Source: Vibrio hannami
GTDB taxonomy: Bacteria; Pseudomonadota; Gammaproteobacteria; Enterobacterales; Vibrionaceae
Assembly (NCBI RefSeq): GCF_029589055.1
Contig: NZ_JARQZP010000006.1
Span: 248,001-312,000, forward strand
Length of the DNA: 64,000 nucleotides
Direction: 5' to 3'
Below, piece by piece: positions 10,325-18,304 of this stretch (its first letter is position 1; each line of letters opens with the position of its first letter). The position numbers were made by a program, and so were the translations under genes. The notes under the pieces were generated by a model that saw nothing but the letters and a program-made list of their open reading frames with translations, ran no database searches and was not told where the DNA came from.

Positions 10325-11328
10325 TGAACAAGTATTGCCCTCATCGCTCATCGCAAAGTGGTGTAGCACTCATCGTCGTTCTTTTGATTCTGGCGGTCAT
10401 GGTTTCATTGGCGGCCACCATGTCGGACCGTCTGTTTACCAGCTTCAAACGAGCGGAAAACCAGAAGTACCATCAGCAGGCTTACTGGTATGCGATTGGT
10501 GTCGAGGCATTAGCAAAATATGCCGTTGATGAGAGTAAGCAAGATGGTGATACGATAAACATGAGTCAACCCTGGGCGCTGGAAGAGCAGGTTTATCCGC
10601 TTGATGACGGTCAGGCAGCCGGCCATATCAGAGATATGCAATCATGCTTTAATCTCAATGCGCTGGCGGGAGAGTTGCAGACGACGGGTGATTCAACGAA
10701 ACCCTATTTAGTCACCGTATTGCAGCTGACTCTTGAAGAGCTTGGCGTTGACAGCTACAAAGCAGAAGTGATTGCCGATTCCGCGTACGAGTTTCTCGAT
10801 AGCAATGATAGCGCAGCGACCAATTTCGGAGTAGAAGACAGTACTTATGAGAGCTTGCAGCCTTCGTATTTGACGCCGGGCAATGTGGTTGCTGACGCTT
10901 CCGAGTTCCGGGCTATCTATCAGACCGACCCTATCGTGATGCGCCTGATAGCGCCGATTTTATGTGCGATTCCGACGGATGACTGGCGGCTTAATGTCAA
11001 CACCATCGATGAAAACGGCGCTTATCTGCTTACAGCTCTGTTTTCACCGAACTTAAGCCTTAGCGATGCTCAGGCATTGGTGGATAATCGCCCGTTTGAT
11101 GGTTGGCAGAGTCTGGATGACTTTATGGACGAGAGCCGGATTGCCAGTATAGATGGTAGTATTAAAGAGCGGGCAAGAGGTTATCTGACGGTAAACAGTA
11201 ACTACTTTGAGCTTGATGCTCAGGTCATGGTAGAAGATTCCAGGGTAAGAATTAGAAGCTTACTCTATAGTGAAAATGGTGATGATGTAGAAGTAGTACG
11301 TCGTCGATTTGGAGGAATTAGTGAGTGA
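10321..11328 (+). CDS. gspK: Minor pseudopilin GspK/EpsK
   Basis: About 335 residues; translation may begin at GTG 10321 or ATG 10324. The leader ends SQSG and the mature protein begins VALIVVLLILA. As expected for GspK, position 5 is not Glu, which is why it is thought to cap the pseudopilus tip. The large insert domain (about residues 90-280) marks it as GspK. It overlaps gspJ by four bases and gspL by eight. Confidence 0.95.
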   Translation: MMNKYCPHRSSQSGVALIVVLLILAVMVSLAATMSDRLFTSFKRAENQKYHQQAYWYAIGVEALAKYAVDESKQDGDTINMSQPWALEEQVYPLDDGQAAGHIRDMQSCFNLNALAGELQTTGDSTKPYLVTVLQLTLEELGVDSYKAEVIADSAYEFLDSNDSAATNFGVEDSTYESLQPSYLTPGNVVADASEFRAIYQTDPIVMRLIAPILCAIPTDDWRLNVNTIDENGAYLLTALFSPNLSLSDAQALVDNRPFDGWQSLDDFMDESRIASIDGSIKERARGYLTVNSNYFELDAQVMVEDSRVRIRSLLYSENGDDVEVVRRRFGGISE

Positions 11329-12535
11329 GTTCTTAACGGTTCGGTTGAGCCGGCAGGAAGAGAAGCCGATTGGCTGGTTAGTCTGGTCAACCTCTCAAAA
11401 TGAAATCATTGCTAGTGGTGAGTTGTCAGACAGGGAGCAGTTGGAAGAGCTGACTGATTACGCGCAGCAAAGGACCACGATTTTACTGCTTGATAGCAGT
11501 GATTTGATTTTGTCTGATGTTGATGTCCCGGCAGGAGCCGCAAAGCAACTAGATAAGATGTTGCCGTATATCATGGAGGAAGATATTGCCCAGAATGTAG
11601 AGAGTCTTCACTTTCATATCCTTAAGAAAACGGCCTCAATAGCTTACGTAGCTGCGGTTGAGCGAGACTATCTCCAAGGCACGCTGGATAGATTAAATAA
11701 GCTCGGAATCGAAGTTAAAAAGGTCCTTCCCGATGTGCTTGCTCTGCCATATTCAGAGGATGCCATTTCTGCCGCTCAGCTGGGCGATCAATGGTTATTC
11801 AGAAAAGGCGAATATCAGGGTTTGGCTCTGGAGAGTGCATGGCTACCGCATTTTGAGGTTTCGGGCTGGAACAGTGATGGTGAAAGAGTCATTCCAGTGA
11901 ATAGCTATACTCCGGCTCCAACGTTGAGTGGTGAATCACTGGGCTGGCAAGAGAAAGAGCCAGAGCTGGTGATGCAGCTTCTGGCAAAAGGCGCGATATT
12001 TTCAGGTATTAACATTCTTTCGGGGTCGTTTAAGCCCCAGTCGGCCATTCTTAAAAACCTGAAAGTTTGGAAAGGGGCTGCGATAGCGGCATGTTTGCTC
12101 CTAATGGTCATGGGGGTAAAAAACTACGTTGATGTTAGCCGGGCTGAAGTGCATGCATCGGCGTACCGGGCGGAAAGTGAACGTATTTTCAGAAGCATAT
12201 TTCCGGACAAGCAAAGAATACCGACGGTCAGCTACCTGAAAAGAGAGATGGATGCAGAAGAGAGCCGACTTTCTGGCTCTGGCTCAGAAGATACGGTTCT
12301 GAGTTGGCTGGCGAGTCTTCCTGCTGCACTGGAAAACAAAAAAGATATCGATATCAAAGCAATAAGGTTTGATGCTAAGCGTGGTGAAATGAGAATCGAA
12401 GCTCAGATGGCGGATTTTCAGGCCTTTGAGGTGGTTAAAACAGAGTTGGAGGAGCACTTCTCTGTTACTCAGGGACCATTAGGCCGAGAGGGTGAAAAAG
12501 TGTCTGGTAGCTTTGTTCTAAGGAGGCAGGAATGA
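11321..12535 (+). CDS. gspL: Type II secretion protein GspL/EpsL
   Basis: 404 residues from the GTG at 11321, chosen because a GGAGG ribosome site lies at 11311-11315 and the protein then begins MSEFLTVRLS, as in EpsL. The longer TTG start at 11309 would destroy that site. The N-terminal 240 residues form the actin-like cytoplasmic domain that recruits GspE. One membrane helix follows (about 255-272) and then a small periplasmic ferredoxin-like domain that contacts GspM. The stop overlaps the gspM ATG. Confidence 0.95.
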   Translation: MSEFLTVRLSRQEEKPIGWLVWSTSQNEIIASGELSDREQLEELTDYAQQRTTILLLDSSDLILSDVDVPAGAAKQLDKMLPYIMEEDIAQNVESLHFHILKKTASIAYVAAVERDYLQGTLDRLNKLGIEVKKVLPDVLALPYSEDAISAAQLGDQWLFRKGEYQGLALESAWLPHFEVSGWNSDGERVIPVNSYTPAPTLSGESLGWQEKEPELVMQLLAKGAIFSGINILSGSFKPQSAILKNLKVWKGAAIAACLLLMVMGVKNYVDVSRAEVHASAYRAESERIFRSIFPDKQRIPTVSYLKREMDAEESRLSGSGSEDTVLSWLASLPAALENKKDIDIKAIRFDAKRGEMRIEAQMADFQAFEVVKTELEEHFSVTQGPLGREGEKVSGSFVLRRQE

Positions 12536-13026
12536 ACGCATTGAAGCAGTCTATTTATTCCTGGTGGAGCAGCATTACCCGAAGAGAGCAGCGATTGGTG
12601 GTTATCTGTGCCAGTCTGATTGCTCTGGCAACCATATACTTGGGCGTGATTCAGCCGATGAGTGTCCGGTCTGAGCAGGCACAAACCCGCATAAACAGTG
12701 AAAAGCAGCTTCTTAACTGGGTAGAGAATAAAGCGGATAAAATCACGTCGCTGCGAAGCAGTGGCGGGCGCACCTACTCAAATACTCCGATGAATCAGGT
12801 GGTTTCTTCTTCGGTTACTCGATACCGAATGGAGCTGGTAAGGATTCAGCCAAGGGACGAATCTCTTCAGGTATGGGTTAAACCGGTGTCCTTTAACCAG
12901 TTGATTGACTGGCTGGCTTTTCTTAAAGAAACGCAAGATATCGGTGTCGAATTTATGGAACTCTCTGCCACCGATGCGGCGGGTATGGTCGAAGTGAAAA
13001 GGCTTCAACTGAAGAGAGGTATCTAA
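12532..13026 (+). CDS. gspM: Type II secretion protein GspM/EpsM
   Basis: 164 residues: a short cytoplasmic segment, one membrane helix (about 23-42, LVVICASLIALATIYLGVI) and a periplasmic ferredoxin-like domain. GspM stabilises GspL and places the platform in the membrane. It overlaps gspL by four bases (ATGA) and is followed one base later by gspN. Confidence 0.94.
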   Translation: MNALKQSIYSWWSSITRREQRLVVICASLIALATIYLGVIQPMSVRSEQAQTRINSEKQLLNWVENKADKITSLRSSGGRTYSNTPMNQVVSSSVTRYRMELVRIQPRDESLQVWVKPVSFNQLIDWLAFLKETQDIGVEFMELSATDAAGMVEVKRLQLKRGI

Positions 13027-13027
13027 A

Positions 13028-13786
13028 GTGAAGCGGTTATTTCATCTGTTTCTTCTCTTTTTTATTGTTCTGGCTGCTAGTGTGATTGCCCACTTACCAG
13101 CCTCATTTGTCTATCAGCAGAGCCCTGCAATCAGAGGGCTGGATGTGTCCGGTATTTCCGGGACAATATGGCATGGTCAGGCAAATGACGTTCGCTGGCA
13201 GGGCACCAATGCAGGTCAGGTTCGCTGGGACTTCTCTGCATTAAAGTTGTTTCAGGGTAAGGTTGAGTATTCATTGAGGTTTGGTAAGGGTAGTGACCTT
13301 GAGTTAACAGGTACAGGTGCCGCTGGTTATAGTCTTCAGGGGCCTTATATCAGCAATGTGCTCGCTTCGATGCCGGTCAGTAAGATAACAGAGAGAGTAG
13401 CAATACCAGTGCCAGTAGAAGCTAAAGGTACGCTAGAGTTAACTCTGAATAACTATGTATATGCGCAGCCATGGTGTAAACAAGCGGAAGGAGCGCTGGT
13501 CTGGAATGGCGGCAAGGTTGACTCTCCTCTTGGAACCCTTGAACTTGGAACTGTTTTTACCGATTTTACCTGTAGTGAAAACAAGATCGAATTAAAAGGC
13601 GATCATGATGCGCCTCAGGCATCTGGGGCGGTTTCAGCAGAGCTAACACCGAACATGCTGTATAAGTTGTCAGCATGGTTTAAACCTGGTGCAGAGCTGC
13701 CGGATTCTATGAGTTCACAGTTAAAATGGCTGGGTAATCCAGATAATGATGGCCGGTATGTATTTGAGCTGTCAGGTAAGCTTTAG
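13028..13786 (+). CDS. gspN: Type II secretion protein GspN/EpsN
   Basis: 252 residues, last gene of the operon, starting at GTG 13028. An N-terminal hydrophobic helix anchors a periplasmic domain with the GspN-type start after the membrane segment (QQSPAIRGLDVSGISGTIW). GspN is an accessory component, dispensable in some species. No gspA, gspB or gspO is present here, which is normal for vibrios, where the prepilin peptidase lies in the pil cluster. Confidence 0.93.
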   Translation: MKRLFHLFLLFFIVLAASVIAHLPASFVYQQSPAIRGLDVSGISGTIWHGQANDVRWQGTNAGQVRWDFSALKLFQGKVEYSLRFGKGSDLELTGTGAAGYSLQGPYISNVLASMPVSKITERVAIPVPVEAKGTLELTLNNYVYAQPWCKQAEGALVWNGGKVDSPLGTLELGTVFTDFTCSENKIELKGDHDAPQASGAVSAELTPNMLYKLSAWFKPGAELPDSMSSQLKWLGNPDNDGRYVFELSGKL

Positions 13787-13836
13787 CTGTGATAGATTCG
13801 TTGTTAACAAAAAATCAATAAATAAGGGAGAAAGCT

Positions 13837-14394
13837 ATGCCTGGCAATAAGAAACCAATAATTAAATCGGTTGAACTGGTTGCGAAGTCTAAGCTTTTTT
13901 CAATTGAATCTCTTGAGCTCGAGTTTTCAAACGGTGTTCAGAGAACCTACGAACGAATGAAGCGCAGTGGCCGTCAGGCTGTATTAATGGTACCGATCAC
14001 TGAGGATGGCGACCTGCTGTTAGTAAGGGAGTATGGCGCCGGAACAGAAGAATATGAGCTTGGCTTTCCAAAAGGTTTGGTCGATTTAGGTGAAACTCCT
14101 GAGCAAGCTGCCGATAGAGAGTTAAAGGAAGAAATTGGCTTAGGAGCCAGAAAGCTGACACCGCTAAAAGAAGTGGTTCTGGCACCGTCATATTTTTCCA
14201 GCAAGATGACTCTGTTTGTAGCAAGAGATCTCTACCCAGAAAAACTGGAAGGGGATGAGCCTGAGCCACTGGAAGTTGTAAGGTGGCCGCTTCAGCAGGC
14301 AGAAGAGCTGTTAACGCACATGGATTTTAGTGAAGCGAGGAGTATTGCCGCTTTAATGCTGACATTGAGACAACTCTCACTGGAATCCGAATAA
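13837..14394 (+). CDS. nudE: ADP compounds hydrolase NudE
   Basis: A 185-residue Nudix hydrolase. The Nudix box is complete at about residues 85-107 (GLVDLGETPEQAADRELKEE, then IG), fitting GX5EX7REUXEEXGU. NudE hydrolyses ADP-ribose, NADH and diadenosine polyphosphates, clearing nucleotide by-products. An AGGGAG ribosome site lies just upstream at 13826. It is followed 10 bases later by cysQ, the same nudE-cysQ pair found beside the eps operon in other vibrios. Confidence 0.94.
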   Translation: MPGNKKPIIKSVELVAKSKLFSIESLELEFSNGVQRTYERMKRSGRQAVLMVPITEDGDLLLVREYGAGTEEYELGFPKGLVDLGETPEQAADRELKEEIGLGARKLTPLKEVVLAPSYFSSKMTLFVARDLYPEKLEGDEPEPLEVVRWPLQQAEELLTHMDFSEARSIAALMLTLRQLSLESE

Positions 14395-14404
14395 GGAACA
14401 TATA

Positions 14405-15226
14405 ATGGCGAAAGATCTTTCAAATCTGTTGCCTTCAGTGATTGAAGTTGCAAGAGCGGCTGGCCAGCTGATTCTGGATATCTATGAAAACAAAGAGTAC
14501 GAGGCTTTTACCAAGTCAGATTCTACTCCCGTTACCAGTGCGGATTTAGCTGCTCATAAGCTGGTTACAGAAAAGCTTAGTGAGCTTACGCCTGATATTC
14601 CGGTTCTATCTGAAGAAGATGCAGATATTAGCCTTGAAAAGCGTTCCCAGTGGAACCGTTACTGGCTGGTTGACCCGTTGGACGGTACTCAGGAGTTTAT
14701 TGCCCGAAGTGGTGATTTTGCCACTATTATTGCGCTGGTGGAAGACAACAAACCGATAATGGGCGTGGTTTATGCACCCGTTTCAGGGGTTACCTATTTT
14801 GCGTATGACGGAAAGGGTGCCTGGAAAATTCCTCAACTTGGCGAATCTGTGCAGATTCAGACTCACCTTCATGATGAAGATAGTCAGTCACTGGCGATTG
14901 CGATTAGCCGCAGGCAGGATATCAATAATATTACCAGCCGTATGTGTCCTTCATGGAACTATGACTTAGTTCCCCTGGGTTCTGCTGCTCTGAAGGCCTG
15001 CCTGGTTGCAGAGGGTGCCGTGGATTGTTATCTGCGTTTGGGTCCAACCGGTGAATGGGATACGGCAGCAACACAGTGTATCGTTCAGGAAGCGGGCGGA
15101 AGAATTTTAAGTACTCAGTTAGAGGCTCTTTCGTACAATGAGAGAGATACGTTGGAAAATCCAAACTTTATTGTATTGGGCGATGAAAGATTACCCTGGG
15201 ATCAGATCCTTAAAGTTAAGGACTAG
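14405..15226 (+). CDS. cysQ: 3'(2'),5'-bisphosphate nucleotidase CysQ
   Basis: 273 residues of the inositol-monophosphatase superfamily. Metal-binding motifs are present: SEED near residue 77, DPLDGTQEF near residue 97, and EWDTAA near residue 218. CysQ removes 3'-phosphoadenosine 5'-phosphate, the inhibitory by-product of sulfate assimilation. The gene ends in TAG at 15224-15226, and the first heptad of a repeat element (GTATTAG) begins on the next base. Confidence 0.95.
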   Translation: MAKDLSNLLPSVIEVARAAGQLILDIYENKEYEAFTKSDSTPVTSADLAAHKLVTEKLSELTPDIPVLSEEDADISLEKRSQWNRYWLVDPLDGTQEFIARSGDFATIIALVEDNKPIMGVVYAPVSGVTYFAYDGKGAWKIPQLGESVQIQTHLHDEDSQSLAIAISRRQDINNITSRMCPSWNYDLVPLGSAALKACLVAEGAVDCYLRLGPTGEWDTAATQCIVQEAGGRILSTQLEALSYNERDTLENPNFIVLGDERLPWDQILKVKD

Positions 15227-15347
15227 GTATTAGGTAACAGGACGGGCTGCGCCCTACAGGTGTTAGGTAAATAAAAACGCGAAGATATAAACTTCGCGTT
15301 TCAATACTCAAACTTTTAAGTAACCTGTAACCTGTAACCTGTAACCT
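15227..15347. repeat. Heptad repeat element with inner hairpin, between cysQ and nfuA
   Basis: The left arm holds degenerate units GTATTAG, GTAACAG, then a hairpin GGGC-TGC-GCCC (15244-15254), then ACAGGTGTTAGGTAA. After a terminator-like stem, the right arm holds three full TAACCTG units and a partial one (15321-15347), the inverted orientation. The array touches both neighbouring stop codons. Its layout closely matches the element at 18181-18304. Confidence 0.85.
15274..15301. terminator. Bidirectional terminator between convergent cysQ and nfuA
   Basis: AAAACGCGAAG (15274-15284) pairs with CTTCGCGTTT (15292-15301) across a 7-base loop, with A before and T after. It can therefore stop transcription from both sides. 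It lies inside the heptad repeat element. Confidence 0.8.
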
Positions 15348-15934
15348 TAGTAATAAGAGTGCTCACCTCGAGCGTGCTCTGTAGAGTCACGAACCGCAGT
15401 CAATTCGCCTTCAAATTGCTGAAGAAGCTCTTTTTCAATACCTTCTTTCAGAGTTACATCTACCATTGAACAACCGTTACAGCCACCACCGAAGGTAACT
15501 AGTGCTACACCATCTTCAGTGATTTCATTCAAGCTTACATGGCCGCCATGACCAGCCAGCTGAGGGTTTACCTGAGTTTGAATAGCGTAATCAACACGCT
15601 CCATCAGAGAAGCATCGTCGGATACTTTACGCATTTTTGCATTAGGTGCTTTAAGTGTTAGCTGAGACCCCATTTTGTCGGTTACAAAGTCGATTTCAGC
15701 GTCTTCAAGAAACGGCATGCTAAGCTCGTCAACAAAAGCTGAGAAACCTTCGAATGGCATCTCAGTATCAGCAGCTTCAACGGCTTCTGGTGGGCAGTAA
15801 GAAACACCACACTCCGCATTAGGAGTTCCTGGGTTTACAACAAATACACGAATATTGGTACCTTCAGGCTGCTGCTCCAGAAGTTTCGAAAAGTGAGCCT
15901 GAGCATTTTCTGTGATAGTAATTATATTTGACAC
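15347..15934 (-). CDS. nfuA: Fe-S biogenesis protein NfuA
   Basis: 195 residues from the GTG at 15934, giving [15 protein letters not shown], the usual vibrio start; the longer open frame to 16015 adds an unlike sequence. It has an N-terminal degenerate A-type domain (about 1-100) and a C-terminal Nfu domain with Cys152 and Cys155 (GGGCNGCS), which hold a 4Fe-4S cluster between two subunits for delivery to targets under stress. The gene ends GEHSYY, and a GTTACAG array starts directly after the stop. Confidence 0.96.
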   Translation of the reverse strand: MSNIITITENAQAHFSKLLEQQPEGTNIRVFVVNPGTPNAECGVSYCPPEAVEAADTEMPFEGFSAFVDELSMPFLEDAEIDFVTDKMGSQLTLKAPNAKMRKVSDDASLMERVDYAIQTQVNPQLAGHGGHVSLNEITEDGVALVTFGGGCNGCSMVDVTLKEGIEKELLQQFEGELTAVRDSTEHARGEHSYY

Positions 15935-16018
15935 GACTAATACCTGAGTAAAATTGTAGGTTATTTCCAAATCATTGTACTCCTGTTGTAAAAGGATGCC
16001 ACCTTTTTTTAACACGCC

Positions 16019-16729
16019 CTAATTATCAGGTTCAGGAGTACGGCATATGCAATAAATATCAATTTTTTCTACTTCAAACTCAAGGAGTAAGTTGCATAAA
16101 TGTCGTACCGTACTGCCTGTTGTCACTACGTCGTCGATGATAGCGACGTGTTTTTCCATCGGAGGGGCTTTCATTTTAAATGCGCCACGCAAGTTACTTT
16201 TTCTCTCATTTAAGGACAAACCCTGCTGCGGTGGTGTTGATTTAATTCTCTGAAAAACATTTTTTGTAATGATCGGCGAGTTCAGGAGGTGCTTGCTGAG
16301 GAAATAAGCCAGAACCTCACTTTGGTTGTACCCCCTGGAAACTTGCCTTTTCCAATAGAGTGGCACTGGAATGAGGATAGGTGCAGGTTCCTTAATTCTT
16401 GTTGCCAGCAATGATGTAAGGTCGAAAGCTGTTTGGTAATTGTGCTGATACTTGAGGCCGGATATGTAATTAGAGATAGGTGGCTGATAGTCACTAATAC
16501 AATACAAACGATCCCAGGCTGGTGGCTCTTTGAGGCATCGACCACATTTCTCGGTATTTTCTATGGTAGTTAATCCACAGCACTGGCAACGAGGTGTAGC
16601 GACAAAATATCGTAAGCAATAGTTGCACCAGATAGATTGATTCTTTGGATCGTTAATGGTGAGACCACATAAATCGCATTCGGAGGTACAATGTCGGTGA
16701 ATTTTATCTCTGATCCAATTTGAGAGCAT
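16019..16729 (-). CDS. comF: ComF family protein with phosphoribosyltransferase fold
   Basis: 236 residues. The N-terminal third has paired cysteines in a zinc-finger pattern (CDLC, CNYC, CQCC, CGRC). The C-terminal part is a type I phosphoribosyltransferase domain with the PRPP loop VAIIDDVVTTGST at about residues 193-205. Members (ComF/GntX) are linked to DNA uptake or gluconate use. In naturally transformable vibrios the ComF role is likely, but the substrate is not known. It is divergent from bioH and upstream of nfuA, the standard arrangement. Confidence 0.88.
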   Translation of the reverse strand: MLSNWIRDKIHRHCTSECDLCGLTINDPKNQSIWCNYCLRYFVATPRCQCCGLTTIENTEKCGRCLKEPPAWDRLYCISDYQPPISNYISGLKYQHNYQTAFDLTSLLATRIKEPAPILIPVPLYWKRQVSRGYNQSEVLAYFLSKHLLNSPIITKNVFQRIKSTPPQQGLSLNERKSNLRGAFKMKAPPMEKHVAIIDDVVTTGSTVRHLCNLLLEFEVEKIDIYCICRTPEPDN

Positions 16730-16804
16730 GATGCCTTAGTGATAAGTTGGTTTCTTAGATAGTGTCATAACCACAGAATGGTTTTAGTGGGAGAAACAGA
16801 GAGA

Positions 16805-17572
16805 ATGAGCGCAACTTTATACTGGCAAGTTCAGGGAGAAGGAGAAGATGTAGTCCTGGTACACGGTTGGGGAATGAATGGAGCCGTTTGGCAACAAACA
16901 GCAGAAGCGTTATCGCAGAGCTTCAGAGTTCATATTGTCGATCTCCCGGGTTATGGCAACAGCGCTCAGTTACACGCAGAAGATTTGAATGAGATTTCGA
17001 ACCTGGTTCTCGAAAATGCACCGGAAAAAGCAATCTGGATCGGCTGGTCTTTAGGTGGCCTAGTTGCTACCCACATTGCCTTGAATCATCCTGGGCGGGT
17101 CAAAAAACTTATTACTGTAGCCAGTTCACCAAAGTTCGCCGCAGAGAAACCCTGGAAGGGCATTCAGCCAAAAGTGTTGTCTGCGTTTACACAACAACTT
17201 GTTGAGGACTTTCAGGTGACAATTGAGCGTTTTATGGCGCTTCAGGCGATGGGCAGTCCAACTGCAAGGCAAGATGTCAAAGCGCTGAAAAAAGCAGTGT
17301 TATCGAGGCCATCTCCTAATCCGGACTCGTTATTGGTTGGTTTGGGGCTTCTGGCAGATGTTGATTTTCGGACGGAGCTCAAAAATTTGACGATGCCATT
17401 TTATCGACTTTACGGTCGTCTTGATGGCCTTGTTCCAGTGAAAGTTGCTGAAGATGTGCAGGAATACACGGTTGATTCAGAGTATTTCACTTTTTCTTCC
17501 TCATCTCACGCGCCATTTATGACAGAGCATGACGAGTTTTGTTCTAAAATTAATCAAATTATTGGTAAATAA
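16805..17572 (+). CDS. bioH: Pimeloyl-ACP methyl ester carboxylesterase BioH
   Basis: A 255-residue alpha/beta hydrolase. The catalytic triad is visible: Ser82 in GWSLGG, Asp207 in GRLDG and His235 in SSSHAP, at the same numbers as E. coli BioH. It removes the methyl group from pimeloyl-ACP methyl ester, ending the disguised fatty acid elongation that feeds biotin synthesis. I chose ATG 16805 (MSATLYWQVQ) over 16778, because it gives the family N-terminus. It is divergent from comF. Confidence 0.95.
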   Translation: MSATLYWQVQGEGEDVVLVHGWGMNGAVWQQTAEALSQSFRVHIVDLPGYGNSAQLHAEDLNEISNLVLENAPEKAIWIGWSLGGLVATHIALNHPGRVKKLITVASSPKFAAEKPWKGIQPKVLSAFTQQLVEDFQVTIERFMALQAMGSPTARQDVKALKKAVLSRPSPNPDSLLVGLGLLADVDFRTELKNLTMPFYRLYGRLDGLVPVKVAEDVQEYTVDSEYFTFSSSSHAPFMTEHDEFCSKINQIIGK

Positions 17573-17705
17573 TTGAGCGAATTGGCCGATAAGTAGTCTA
17601 ACCAGGCAGGAACGATATTATTAGTTGGGAATGCTTTTCTGGTGAGTATTGCTTTATCACAGTCACAAGCTGATATCGCAATGCGGGAGTAGAAGGAGGT
17701 TTGTC

Positions 17706-18176
17706 ATGATTGTGTCGCCGACCAACGTGAGCGTGCCACTGATTGCCCCTTCGGTCAATGTTCAGACGGAACAAGCTGCCCGGGAGAATAAAGTCCGGGA
17801 ACCTGTAACTCCTCCGGTTGAACTGGCGAAAACCAATGCTGAAAGACGAGTGAAGGCAGAAGATAAACGCCGAAAACGTCCAGCGTGGGAACCGTCTGAC
17901 CACCCTGAATATGATTTGGACAATGAGGCAAGTGCGTCGACAGCACAAAGTGAAGAACCACAAGATACGTTAGCCAGACTGTTTAGGTTAATTGCATTGC
18001 AAACCTATTCAGAAAAGCAGGGTATGGGATACACGATTCGCTTTCGTCTGCCAAAGAAGCTTCTCCAGGCCGCGATTGTTCAGGGAAAAATGGAGCAACG
18101 CCGTACAGTGATCAAGTATCACTATGGTCATGCTGTTGCACCTAACTCACCTTCAGAGGTAATAGCGGTGCTGTAA
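17706..18176 (+). CDS. Conserved vibrio hypothetical protein
   Basis: 156 residues from ATG 17706, preceded by a strong AAGGAGG site (17694-17700). There is no signal peptide or membrane segment. The first 100 residues are Pro/Glu/Lys/Arg-rich and probably disordered. The last 60 (LFRLIALQTYSEKQGMGYTI onward) look folded and end in YGHAVAPNSPSEVIAVL. I recall similar proteins next to bioH in other vibrios, but no function. A heptad repeat element begins a few bases after its stop. Confidence 0.75.
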   Translation: MIVSPTNVSVPLIAPSVNVQTEQAARENKVREPVTPPVELAKTNAERRVKAEDKRRKRPAWEPSDHPEYDLDNEASASTAQSEEPQDTLARLFRLIALQTYSEKQGMGYTIRFRLPKKLLQAAIVQGKMEQRRTVIKYHYGHAVAPNSPSEVIAVL

Positions 18177-18180
18177 GAAA

Positions 18181-18304
18181 AGGTAACAGGTAAAAGGGCG
18201 GACTTCGCCCTTACAGGTAACAGGTAGTAAATTGACTCTGCATTAAGAGCATTCAAACTTCCTGTAACCTGTAACCTGTAACCTGTAACCTGTAACCTGT
18301 AACC
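18181..18304. repeat. Heptad repeat element with inner hairpin, between the hypothetical gene and tex
   Basis: Left arm: GGTAACAGGTAAA, a perfect 7-bp hairpin AAGGGCG-GACTT-CGCCCTT (18194-18212), then ACAGGTAACAGGTAGTAA. After about 30 bases, the right arm is six perfect CCTGTAA units (18261-18302) reaching the tex stop codon. Order and orientation match the element at 15227-15347. Confidence 0.9.

Noticed and set aside
18261..18304. Tandem array as a CRISPR
   Set aside because: Units are 7 bases with no unique spacers, and no cas genes are present.
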